Positions 1 to 6,457 of a stretch of DNA of 6,468 nt are shown piece after piece. The notes below the pieces were generated by a model. It did no database searches. It worked only from the letters and a program-made list of their open reading frames with translations, and was not told where the DNA came from. Source of the DNA: JAYZDP01 sp036337765. GTDB taxonomy: Bacteria; Acidobacteriota; Thermoanaerobaculia; Multivoradales; Multivoraceae. Position 1 is the stretch's first letter, and the number at the start of each line of letters is the position of its first letter. The position numbers and the translations under genes are program-made. The stretch is from NCBI GenBank assembly GCA_036337765.1, contig JAYZDP010000086.1:1-6468 (forward strand). Reading direction: 5' to 3'.

Positions 1-824
1 GTGACGATCCAGGTCGCCGCGGGCATCTCGATCTTGCCGTCCTGGACCTTGCCCGAAAGTAGCGCTCGCAGCGCATTCAGTGCCTGCGCTCGCTCTGCGA
101 GCGAGGCATCGGCGAGCAGCCGCGATGTGGGAGCGATGTCCGCCAGGAACTCGACCGCGGCTTCGACGTCCTCGCCGAAGAACACGCTTCCTCGATGGCC
201 GGTGATCTCGAAGTCACTGAATCCCGCCGCGTCGAGCACCCGTTCGAGCCGGCCCACATTGCCGAGGGAGAACGGCCCTGGGCTTCCCGGTGGCGGCGGT
301 TCCGGCAGCGTCAGGTACTCGTCCAGGCACAACGTTGGCTCGCGCACCCAGGGGTTTCTGCTCGTCGACTGCCAGCACAGAAAGACGAGCCGGCCGTCCG
401 GCTTGAGCGCCCGGCGGATATTGGCAAAGGCGGCCGGCGGGTCGTCGAAGAACATCACGCCGAAACGTGAGACCACGAGGTCGTAGATACCCTCGCCGAG
501 GTCGGCAGTCTGCGCATCGGCCTCGAGAAACCGCATATTCAAGCCAGGGGCCTCGCGGGTTCGGGCTGCGTCGAGCATGACCCGGCTGACATCGACACCG
601 ACCACGAGGCCTGTCCGGGTGACCCTCTTGGCCAGCTCGACGGTGTTGAAGCCGGTGCCACAGCCGATCTCGAGCACGTGCTGGCCGGCTTCGGCACCCA
701 CCGCTTGGAGCAAGAGATCACCCATGGGTGCTATCAGCCGATCGAGCCGCTTCTGATACTCGACCCACTTCGGGCCGCCGTCTTCGTTCCAGAAGCGGAC
801 CTGCTCCTCGTTCGAGGTGCCCAT
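1..824 (-). CDS. Class I SAM-dependent methyltransferase (partial, 3' end beyond left edge)
   Basis: Reading the minus strand from the ATG at 824 gives 274 codons without a stop up to the window edge. The protein begins MGTSNEEQVRFWN, a common opening in this group. Visible motifs are the SAM-binding glycine loop LEIGCGTG (residues 51-58), the acidic end of strand 2 in VGVDVS (D78, expected to bind the ribose hydroxyls), LEADAQ (100-105) on strand 3, and YDLVVSRFGVMFF (114-126) on strand 4, followed by the helix with NIRRALKPDGRL (135-146). These place it in the UbiE/Methyltransf_11/25-like superfamily. The visible end, ATWIV, matches the usual C-terminal strand, so only a few residues are missing. 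The upstream Shine-Dalgarno match is weak. It is transcribed away from the hydrolase remnant, with 23 bp between them. The substrate cannot be deduced; small-molecule methylation in the cytoplasm is the family expectation. Confidence 0.93.
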   Translation of the reverse strand, partial: MGTSNEEQVRFWNEDGGPKWVEYQKRLDRLIAPMGDLLLQAVGAEAGQHVLEIGCGTGFNTVELAKRVTRTGLVVGVDVSRVMLDAARTREAPGLNMRFLEADAQTADLGEGIYDLVVSRFGVMFFDDPPAAFANIRRALKPDGRLVFLCWQSTSRNPWVREPTLCLDEYLTLPEPPPPGSPGPFSLGNVGRLERVLDAAGFSDFEITGHRGSVFFGEDVEAAVEFLADIAPTSRLLADASLAERAQALNALRALLSGKVQDGKIEMPAATWIV

Positions 825-847
825 CGCTAGGCACTCTAGTCGATTGA

Positions 848-1159
848 CGCCCCGAGGACACACAGACGAGCGCCTCCGCCCTTGGCCGCGGGCAGGTCCC
901 GGTAGAGTTCTTCAACGTCACTCGCCTGCCGCTGAGCCCGATCGGCATCTTGGTTCGGTTGCTGGGCGCGGGTCCGGGCTTGCGGGTGAGCCACGGCTTC
1001 AAATGGGGCGCGCTGGAGTCGCGGCCCGACTACCGCGACTGGATTCTCGAGCGGCTCGCCGAGGCACCCCCGTCGCTTCTCGTTCCTGCACACGGCGATG
1101 TCATCGAAGGTGCGCTGGGGCCGCGGCTGAGCGAATTGGTGCGCAAGCGTCTGTCCTGA
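848..1159 (+). pseudogene. C-terminal remnant of a metallo-beta-lactamase-fold hydrolase
   Basis: This frame is open from just after a stop at 845-847 to TGA 1157-1159. Its approximately 103 codons contain EFFNVTRLPLSPIG, then VSHGFKWGALESRPDYRDWI, then LLVPAHGDVIEG near the end. The PAHGD box resembles the last metal-ligand histidine motif of MBL-fold hydrolases, and the preceding helix and spacing fit the C-terminal part of such proteins. The N-terminal two thirds, including the HxHxDH motif, is absent. The first credible start is TTG at 950, which would leave only 69 residues and cut the recognisable homology. The remnant begins almost at the methyltransferase start, as if a deletion or insertion joined the two. 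It faces the TetR gene tail to tail and overlaps it by 59 bp. A short alternative protein starting at TTG 950 cannot be excluded. Family assignment is moderate; loss of function is inferred from the missing half. Confidence 0.55.
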
Positions 1160-1793
1160 GCTCCGTCAGCGGCCCGGGGGGGGCGGCGCCCGACAGGCCT
1201 CGCAGGAACGGGTCGACGACCTGTTCCACCAGATGTTCCGGCGCCGGCCACGGGTATTTCGGAATCATGACCAGGCTGTGAGCAATGCCGGTCACGGCCG
1301 TGGTCAGGGCCTCGACGCGCAGTTGCGTATCGCCGGCGCCGAACTCGCCGATGGAGACACCTTCGTCGAAGATCTCCACTAGGAGCGCGAAGCGGCGTAG
1401 CGAGTCGTAGGTCTCCTCGGCCGACATCTGCTCGGTGGGCGCATCGTCCTCGGTGAGGTAGACGATCCGGTACTCCTGAGGGTGGGCAACCCAGTACTGC
1501 ACCCACTCGCGGCAGAAGATCCGCAGGCGCTTCGAGGGGCTCGGGACGTCTCCGAGCAGTGGCTCGATCCGGTCGAACACGTCGTCGAAGATGTGGGCCC
1601 AGATGTTGCGGAGGATCGCGTCCTTGTTGCGGAAGTAGTGGTAGATCCGCATCGGCGAGGAGTCGATGCGCTCGGCGACGCGGCGGATCGACACGGCCTC
1701 GGGGCCCCCCTCGGCGAATAGCTGGTGGGCCGCGGCGAGGATCTCGCTGCGGATCTCCTCACGTTTTTCGATGCTGTATGCGGGACGGGGCAC
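1101..1793 (-). CDS. TetR-family transcriptional regulator
   Basis: The predicted product has 230 residues. A TetR N-terminal DNA-binding domain is clear: helix 1 at about 11-28 (EEIRSEILAAAHQLFAEGG), the helix-turn-helix at about 34-53 (VSIRRVAERIDSSPMRIYHYF), and the family signature YHYFRNKDAIL at 51-61. Residues 62-200 are the helical ligand-binding and dimerisation domain; its ligand is unknown. The GTG start at 1793 is chosen because AGGA lies six bases upstream and the next in-frame ATG would remove half of the HTH. The last approximately 25 residues (after FLRGLSGAAPP) look unlike a TetR tail and follow an 8-C run in the sense strand; one base fewer there would end the protein after 208 residues at 1166-1168. 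The gene lies 56 bp downstream of the PHP gene on the same strand. A palindrome over its promoter suggests autorepression. Whether it also controls neighbouring genes is not shown. Confidence 0.93.
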   Translation of the reverse strand: MPRPAYSIEKREEIRSEILAAAHQLFAEGGPEAVSIRRVAERIDSSPMRIYHYFRNKDAILRNIWAHIFDDVFDRIEPLLGDVPSPSKRLRIFCREWVQYWVAHPQEYRIVYLTEDDAPTEQMSAEETYDSLRRFALLVEIFDEGVSIGEFGAGDTQLRVEALTTAVTGIAHSLVMIPKYPWPAPEHLVEQVVDPFLRGLSGAAPPGPLTELRTDACAPIRSAAAPAHLR

Positions 1794-1799
1794 GGCGGA

Positions 1800-1803
1800 T
1801 CCT
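1800..1803 (-). promoter_or_regulatory. Ribosome-binding site of the TetR gene
   Basis: On the minus strand AGGA lies six bases before the GTG at 1793. It supports GTG as the start, since no ATG is available near the conserved N-terminus. Confidence 0.6.
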
Positions 1804-1806
1804 AAA

Positions 1807-1820
1807 TCGTACGCGTACGA
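1807..1820. promoter_or_regulatory. Perfect 14-bp palindrome, probable TetR operator
   Basis: TCGTACGCGTACGA equals its own reverse complement. It sits 14-27 bp upstream of the TetR start and directly downstream of a minus-strand -10-like TATAGT, so a bound repressor would cover the expected transcription start. Many TetR proteins bind such short palindromes in front of their own genes. That this protein binds it is inference. I found no second full copy upstream of the PHP or CoA-transferase genes. Confidence 0.6.
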
Positions 1821-1825
1821 CTATA
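1820..1825 (-). promoter_or_regulatory. Candidate -10 element of the TetR gene
   Basis: On the minus strand TATAGT matches five of six bases of the sigma-70 -10 consensus. The predicted transcription start, about seven bases downstream, falls inside the palindrome at 1807-1820. No convincing -35 is visible at the usual 16-18 bp spacing, so the promoter may be weak, activator-dependent or recognised by another sigma factor. Confidence 0.4.
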
Positions 1826-1834
1826 CCGGGCGGC

Positions 1835-1848
1835 GCGCGCGAACGCGC
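1835..1848 (-). terminator. GC hairpin after the PHP gene, possible weak terminator
   Basis: On the transcribed minus strand a five-base GCGCG stem with a TTCG loop and CGCGC return lies immediately after the PHP stop codon at 1850. There is no T tract after it, so intrinsic termination is doubtful. It may only slow read-through or protect the 3' end. Confidence 0.25.
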
Positions 1849-1849
1849 A

Positions 1850-3079
1850 CTAGCGGAGCAGAGGCTGGGTCCAGGCCATCTCGACCTCACCGTCGCGGTA
1901 ACCGTTGTGTTTGGGTCGAGTGGAGACGATGCGCGCGCGAACGTAGAGCTCGTCGCCACGCAGGTCATAAGAGGGCTCCAGGCCGGTCTCCTGGTGGAGG
2001 ACCTCGCCGATCTCACCTAAGCGTACGCGCCGCAGACGCTTCGTGCCGATGAACTGGGTGATGTAGACCTCCCCGGGCTCGGCACGGATGCGTAGCGCGA
2101 TGCGGCCGTCGCCGCTGTGGAGCTCGTCGAGCTCGACGCCCGACGAGGCGTAGAAGTTGCCGGCCTCCATAGCCTCGACGATGGCCTCGGTCGTCAGCTC
2201 GGCTGCCCGCACCTGTACCCAGCCACGGCCTGGGTTCGGAACTGCTGTCGTCATGCGGGCGAAGACGTGGGCGTCGTCGACTGCCAGCCCGTAGAGCGGC
2301 TGCCCGCGCATCGTGAGCCGGCGCGTCAGCGCATGGTCCCAGAGCTTCTCGGTCGAGACCTTCTCGGGGCCACCGTCGTTGAAAACGCCCTGGTGGCCGT
2401 TGTAGACCTCGAAGAACCGCTCGCCCAGGATGGAGGCGAACTCCTCGATCGTGATGCCGTCTCGGAAGTTCGGATGATTCAGGTGGGGGAACATGCGCTG
2501 GCGCGTGCGGCGGCGCTGCTCCCAGACCGCGTCGATGTTGTTGCGGAAGACCTCGAGCAAGGTCTTGCCGCCGCGCGGTGGGATGAACTCAGCGACGTTG
2601 GTGGCGTTGACGTGAACCGGCCGGCCCTGGAAATCGGCCGTGATCTCCTCGGCCTGAATGACGAGAAAGCTCCCCGGCTCTTCCATCAGCTCGCTGTACT
2701 CGTCGAAGGTCTTCAGACGTACGGCGGTCTGGCCCGCCGTACGATCGATCTCGACCCAGTCGTCGCCAAAGCGCTCCAGGTAGAGCCGCAGACGATTCCG
2801 GGGCTCCTCGTCGATCGCCTGCTCCGGGTGGACCCACTTGGTGCCCTGGCTGAGGATGTTGTGATCCGACAAGGCGACGAAGTGGTACCCACGGCTCTTG
2901 TACCAGTCGAGCACCATCTCCGGGTAGTCGTCGCCGTCGCTCCACAGGGTGTGGGTGTGCAGGTTGCCCTTCCACCAGCTCTCTTGAGCCCAAGCGGAGG
3001 AGAGCCCCAGGATCGCGATTCCCAACGCGACCAGGGCCGGTCGGAGGCATGGAAGGGCGGCCGATGGCCGAGTGTTCAT
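1850..3079 (-). CDS. Exported PHP-domain metal-dependent phosphoesterase-like protein
   Basis: The 409-residue product starts with a Sec-type signal peptide: a short basic N-terminus, a hydrophobic core at about 15-27 and an AWA signal (29-31), with cleavage expected after A31. The PHP fold follows: NLHTHTLWSDGD (39-50; H41, H43, D48), LSDHN (70-74; D72, H73), QAEEIT (142-147), VHVN (155-158), HLNHPN (199-204; H199, H202), VYNGH (225-229) and VDDAH (267-271; D269, H271). All metal-ligand positions expected of an active PHP enzyme appear present. Residues about 310-409 form a C-terminal beta-rich region ending AWTQP, usual in this secreted family. The reaction is probably phosphoester or related hydrolysis in the periplasm; the substrate is unknown. 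The ATG at 3079 is preferred because the open frame upstream is only the antisense/shifted shadow of the transferase gene. The gene is 38 bp downstream of that transferase, so co-transcription is likely. The ribosome-binding site is weak. Confidence 0.93.
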   Translation of the reverse strand: MNTRPSAALPCLRPALVALGIAILGLSSAWAQESWWKGNLHTHTLWSDGDDYPEMVLDWYKSRGYHFVALSDHNILSQGTKWVHPEQAIDEEPRNRLRLYLERFGDDWVEIDRTAGQTAVRLKTFDEYSELMEEPGSFLVIQAEEITADFQGRPVHVNATNVAEFIPPRGGKTLLEVFRNNIDAVWEQRRRTRQRMFPHLNHPNFRDGITIEEFASILGERFFEVYNGHQGVFNDGGPEKVSTEKLWDHALTRRLTMRGQPLYGLAVDDAHVFARMTTAVPNPGRGWVQVRAAELTTEAIVEAMEAGNFYASSGVELDELHSGDGRIALRIRAEPGEVYITQFIGTKRLRRVRLGEIGEVLHQETGLEPSYDLRGDELYVRARIVSTRPKHNGYRDGEVEMAWTQPLLR

Positions 3080-3117
3080 CGACGGGATCTTATCTGCGGT
3101 GCAGCGAGCCCGGATTG

Positions 3118-5598
3118 TCAGGTCAGTACGTCGGCGGCCCGCAGGGCTTCGATCTCTTCGTCGGTGTAGCCGAGGATGTCGCGAAGGATCCCGTCGGTGT
3201 GCTCGCCGATGCAGGGTGTGGGTCCCCGGAGCATTGCGGGCTTGGCCGAGAAGCGGGTGGCGAAGGCGTCGTAGAGCATGGGACCGAGCTCCGAGTGCTC
3301 GTGCGTCTCGCGGAAGCCGCGATGCTCCAGATGCGGATCGGAGAAGAGGTCGGTCGGACGCTGCACGACGGACGCCGGTACGCCGGCGTCGATGAGTATC
3401 GCCTCGAGGTCTCGGGCCGGTTGGTCGGCGCACCAGGCGCTGAGCGCGGCTTCGATCTCTACGCGTCGCTCGATTCGTCCAGCGAGGCTCTCGAGGTTGG
3501 CGCCTCCGAAGCTCCCGAGCGCTACGACGCTGCGTAGGCCTTGCCATTGCGCCTTCGTCTCGACGGCGACGGCGATGTAGCGCTCGGTACCTCGGGTGGC
3601 GTAGACCCCGTGCGGACAGGCGAGGTCGCTATCCATCGCGCGCGGACCTGCGGTGCGGCCGTTGACGGTCTCGTCAAGCACCAGCGGCTCGACAAAGCGC
3701 ACGCCCGTTTCCGCCTGCGAGAGCTCGATGTAGCGCCCCTTGCCGGTGCGGCGACGCTCGAGGATCGCCGCTGCGAGGGCCGTGGTGCCGAACTTCGGGG
3801 CGATGACATCGGTGTAGGGGCCGAAGGGGCCGGCGGGAGGCCGGTCGGGCCAGCCTGTGATCGCGTGCAGGCCGACCATCGCCGCGGCCTGCTGGCCGAA
3901 GCCGACGTAGGTGGTCAGCGGCCCGCCGGTGGCGAAGAGTGAGGTGCTGAGCATGATGAGGTCGTCGCGTTCGGCGCTCAGGGTCTCGTAGTCGAGACCG
4001 AAGCGGGCCATGGTGCCCGGCGAGAAGCTCTCGAGCACCACGTCTGCCCAATCGCCGAGCCGGCGGCCGACGTCAGCTCCTTCGGTCGTCGTGAGGTCGA
4101 CGGACAGACTCAGCTTGGAGGTGTTGAACATCCCGGCCCACTGCGAGCGGTTCAGCCCCTCGACCTCGTCCTTGAACGGCGGCAGTCGGCGCGCGAGGTC
4201 GGGTCGCTTGGCCGACTCGACCCGCACCACCGTCGCGCCGTGATCGGCGAGGGCCTTGCCCATGGTCGGGCCGGCGACGACCCAGCTGAAGTCCGCCACC
4301 TTGAGCCCGGCGAATGCGTTGCCGTCGCGGCCCGCCGCTGTCACGGCCCTACCGCGCCTCTTCGGCCGGGCTGCTATCCAGCTTTCCGCTGCCGAGCTGT
4401 GCTCGTCGAGTCGGGGAGCCCGTTCAGGCAGGGCCTCTGGCGCTGGGCCGATCCGCGCGGGCAGGCCCGGATGGAGGCGACCGCCCTGCTCCTGGAAGAA
4501 GCGGCGCCTTTCGAGGTGAGAGTCGGCGACGAGATCGCGCGTCGTGCGGATCGCCCCGAGACGATGTTTGTGCTCGAGCGTCCACTCGATGAGCTCTTCC
4601 TTGGTGCGCTTCTCGAGCTCGACGAGCGTGAGGTCAACGGCCTCGATTACCACCGGCTCCGACATGCGCCCCGACAGATACTCCTGGCTCCAGTTCTCCC
4701 AGTCGACGGCCTCGAGCGTTGGCGGAAGACGGCCCGCGGCGCGCAGCTCGCGCATGACCTGCGGGATCACTCCGCCGCCCCGGCTCTGGCCGAGCGGCGA
4801 CATCGCGACGGCGACGTGGCCGTCGGCACACGCGCACAGGCGGGGGAAGAGCCGTGCCAGGTCGGAGAGCGCCGATGGGTCGCCGCGATCGTCGGCCGTG
4901 CCGGGCGGATCCTCGCCGGTCGCCACGGGGTAGCCGACCGGCCCCATCAGAGTCCAGATCATTGCCTCTTGCGCTGAGGTGTCGAGCACCTGGCCACGGC
5001 CACTGAGCGCCCGCTCGTTCAGGGCGATGGCGATGTCGGCGGCCGCCTGGGCTCCGGCATGAAACCACGAATGGGGAAAGCCGAGCGGCAGCGGCGGTCG
5101 GTCGAGGTCCCCCTGCAGTGCGATCCTTCCGCCGGCTGCTTCGACCGTGAGCTCGGTCGCCGGCCAGTGTGACTTCGGTCCGTCCTGGCCGAAGGGTGTG
5201 ATCGAGGCGTAGATCAGCTGTGAATTCCGCGCTGTCAGCTCAGCCGGGCCGAGTCCGATCGCGGTCAGGGTGCCGGGGTTGAACGATTCGATGAAGACGT
5301 CGGCGGCGGCTGCTAGGTCGCCGATGCGATCGCGGTCGGCGGGCGATTCGCGGTCGAGGACGATGCTGCGCTTGCCCAGTGCGACGCTCGCCCAATAGAG
5401 CGAGCTCTCGGGATCGCCCTCCCGGCCGGCTTCGAAGGGCGGTCGAAAACGGGCGTCGGCGCCGTCCGGCGGCTCGATCTTGAGCACCTCGGCACCCAGA
5501 TCGGCGAGTAGCCGGCCCGCCATCTCGGCGCGGACCGTTGCTATGTCGAGGACGCGGACCCCGGCCAACGGCCTGAACGACTCACCCTGGTGGCTCAT
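3118..5598 (-). CDS. Tandem double-domain family III (CaiB/BaiF) CoA transferase
   Basis: The 826-residue product carries two CaiB/BaiF domains, about twice the usual length of roughly 400. Domain 1 (about 8-395) begins RPLAGVRVLDIA and shows LLADLGAEVLKIEPP (30-44), FIESFNPGTLTAIGLG (102-117), ITPFGQDGP (133-141) and GRGQVLDTSAQEA (200-212). A polar linker spans about 396-428. Domain 2 (about 429-826) begins FAGLKVADFSWV and shows ALADHGATVVRVES (449-462), VLESFSPGTMARFGLD (521-536), GKGRYIELSQAE (619-630) and the closing PCIGEHTDGIL region (795-805). At the position of the catalytic Asp of formyl-CoA transferase both domains seem to have Glu (E211, E630). Family members move CoA between carboxylic acids in the cytoplasm; the substrates here are unknown. 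ATG 5598 is chosen over GTG 5604 because an AGGGTGG stretch has better spacing to it. It precedes the PHP gene by 38 bp. Confidence 0.93.
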   Translation of the reverse strand: MSHQGESFRPLAGVRVLDIATVRAEMAGRLLADLGAEVLKIEPPDGADARFRPPFEAGREGDPESSLYWASVALGKRSIVLDRESPADRDRIGDLAAAADVFIESFNPGTLTAIGLGPAELTARNSQLIYASITPFGQDGPKSHWPATELTVEAAGGRIALQGDLDRPPLPLGFPHSWFHAGAQAAADIAIALNERALSGRGQVLDTSAQEAMIWTLMGPVGYPVATGEDPPGTADDRGDPSALSDLARLFPRLCACADGHVAVAMSPLGQSRGGGVIPQVMRELRAAGRLPPTLEAVDWENWSQEYLSGRMSEPVVIEAVDLTLVELEKRTKEELIEWTLEHKHRLGAIRTTRDLVADSHLERRRFFQEQGGRLHPGLPARIGPAPEALPERAPRLDEHSSAAESWIAARPKRRGRAVTAAGRDGNAFAGLKVADFSWVVAGPTMGKALADHGATVVRVESAKRPDLARRLPPFKDEVEGLNRSQWAGMFNTSKLSLSVDLTTTEGADVGRRLGDWADVVLESFSPGTMARFGLDYETLSAERDDLIMLSTSLFATGGPLTTYVGFGQQAAAMVGLHAITGWPDRPPAGPFGPYTDVIAPKFGTTALAAAILERRRTGKGRYIELSQAETGVRFVEPLVLDETVNGRTAGPRAMDSDLACPHGVYATRGTERYIAVAVETKAQWQGLRSVVALGSFGGANLESLAGRIERRVEIEAALSAWCADQPARDLEAILIDAGVPASVVQRPTDLFSDPHLEHRGFRETHEHSELGPMLYDAFATRFSAKPAMLRGPTPCIGEHTDGILRDILGYTDEEIEALRAADVLT

Positions 5599-5623
5599 GA
5601 GCACCCACCCTATGACACGAGGA

Positions 5624-6052
5624 TCAGTCGCGGCGCAGCGTTGCGACCGGATCGACCGACGAGGCGCGCCGCGCGGGGAGGTAGCAGTCGGCGACGCTGG
5701 CTCACCGAGTACGACAGCACGCCGTCGCCGCTGGTCAGAACCTGATTCTCGAAACGGATTGCGGCGAGGTGCTCGAAAGACCTGGTCTCGGCCAGCCAGT
5801 CGGCGAAGTCTGGAGCAGAGGCGCCTTCTGCCCTCGTTCCGCGCGCACGGTCGGTTTCGTACACCAGCACCAGGCGCTCTGGCTCCGGGAAGGGGAGCGG
5901 ACGCAGCAGCACGCCGTTGACGACCGAGAAGATCGCGGTGCGCTCCAGCGTCGAGATCGTGCCGCGGACGTCCCCGAAGCGGGCAGCAGCCTCTCACCAA
6001 GGCGCGAAGTCGAAAACGCAGCCTCCCGAGCCATTCGGCGACGAGGGTTCAT
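5624..6052 (-). pseudogene. Decayed ADOP/MacB-type ABC permease (internal deletions and frameshifts)
   Basis: The minus strand holds pieces of one permease in three frames. An N-terminal piece, EWLGRLRFRLRALVR (6036-5992), resembles the start of acidobacterial duplicated orphan permeases. A middle piece in another frame (5993 down to about 5710) reads EAAARFGDVRG, then TAIFSVVNGVLLRPLPF and PERLVLVYETDRARG, typical of the first transmembrane segment and the adjoining external domain, but the hydrophobic stretch that normally precedes AIFSVV is missing. A third frame (5698-5624) gives CYLPARRASSVDP ending at TGA 5624-5626, the characteristic extreme C-terminus of these permeases. Intact members have around 800 residues; here the span is 429 bp, so most of the protein, including nearly all membrane helices, is deleted. 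ATG 6052 overlaps the PadR-like stop as ATGA, the usual coupled arrangement, but reads out of frame with the first piece by one base. No functional product is expected. Confidence 0.85.
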
Positions 6053-6309
6053 GAACGGGGCGGCTCCATCACCTTCGCCACCGCGGTGCTGAACTCCGCC
6101 CAGCCCTCGGCCCGCTCCGCGAGCTGGCGGTAACCGGTGGGAGTGAGACGGTAGAACTTGGCCCACCGGTTGTTCTCGGAGGTGCCCCACCGCAGGCGCA
6201 GCCAGCCCTTGCGCTCCATGCGGAAGAGAGCCGGGTCGAGCGATCCCTCTTCGAGGGCCAGGGCCTTGCGCGACATTTTCTGGATCTTGCGCGAGATGGC
6301 GAAGCCGTT
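6049..6309 (-). pseudogene. PadR-family regulator lacking its N-terminus
   Basis: From 6309 to the TGA at 6049 the minus strand encodes about 86 residues matching the C-terminal three quarters of a small PadR regulator: GFAISRKIQ, EEGSLDPALFRMERKGWL (wing and recognition region), WGTSENNRWAKFYRLTPTG, and a terminal helix ending AKVMEPP. The first part normally present (helix 1, of the LLQGTLDLLILKTL type, and the following HG) is not found in any frame. The open frame does continue upstream to an ATG at 6459, but that 50-residue stretch is rich in P, R and S and has no resemblance to the family, so it is probably random. A position that is usually Tyr (GSLYPAL) is Asp here. Intact versions usually repress or control a linked ADOP permease; here the permease is also broken and overlaps the stop by ATGA. 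An unusual start at an internal codon cannot be ruled out. Confidence 0.75.
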
Positions 6310-6311
6310 TC

Positions 6312-6328
6312 GCCGACATGCCGTCGGC
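6312..6328. repeat. Short inverted repeat at the PadR break point
   Basis: GCCGAC and GTCGGC form six-base arms around a five-base loop. The repeat begins only three bases beyond the last recognisable PadR codon at 6309. It has no T tract and does not look like a terminator. It may be chance in this GC-rich sequence or a mark of the rearrangement. Confidence 0.3.
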
Positions 6329-6405
6329 CTACGCCGTGCTTGCCTAGATAGTGAAGGGTAGATGCCTGCGAGCCGATACGGGACTTTGCGAGTAGACTGA
6401 GAGGA

Positions 6406-6453
6406 GGCGGGAGGCTTCCGCAACGGAGTCTGCCAACTCCCGCCGGGGGAGGG
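6406..6453 (+). promoter_or_regulatory. Structured leader with strong Shine-Dalgarno upstream of a plus-strand start
   Basis: GGCGGGAG at 6406-6413 and CTCCCGCC at 6437-6444 are exact inverted arms of eight bases. Inside the loop, TCCG-CAA-CGGA at 6417-6427 can form a smaller hairpin. The outer stem ends directly against a purine-rich GGGGGAGGG at 6445-6453, which lies four bases before the ATG at 6458. Folding could therefore influence access to the ribosome-binding site. I do not recognise a known riboswitch class. The stretch from 6310 to 6457 otherwise holds no gene that I can support. Confidence 0.35.
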
Positions 6454-6457
6454 AATC

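Noticed and set aside
1833..1943. Direct repeat of GCGCGCGCGAACG at 1833-1845 and 1931-1943
   Set aside because: It is mostly alternating GC, and one copy lies within PHP coding sequence; chance similarity is the simplest explanation.
2021..2028. Palindrome GCGTACGC as a possible second TetR operator
   Set aside because: It shares only the GTAC core with the 14-bp site and lies inside the PHP coding region, away from any start.
2117..3169. Long plus-strand open frame of 350 codons opposite the PHP gene
   Set aside because: It is antisense to a well-supported gene and shows no recognisable domain; long antisense frames are common at this GC content.
3080..3547. In-frame extension of the PHP gene by 156 codons into the transferase gene
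   Set aside because: The extra sequence is a shifted-frame shadow of the CoA-transferase C-terminus, arginine- and histidine-rich, and it would bury a clear signal peptide beginning at 3079.
4240..4977. Plus-strand open frame of 245 codons opposite the CoA-transferase gene
   Set aside because: It is an antisense shadow of conserved transferase sequence with no motif of its own.
5599..6000. In-frame extension of the CoA-transferase reading frame upstream by 134 codons
   Set aside because: The extension is arginine-rich low-complexity translation of the permease remnant in a wrong frame. The CaiB homology begins a few residues after the ATG at 5598, which also has an acceptable ribosome-binding site.
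6393..6405. CTGAGAG near 6397-6403, reminiscent of the thiamine riboswitch CUGAGA motif
   Set aside because: The other conserved parts of the TPP riboswitch, notably the ACCUGA segment, are absent downstream.
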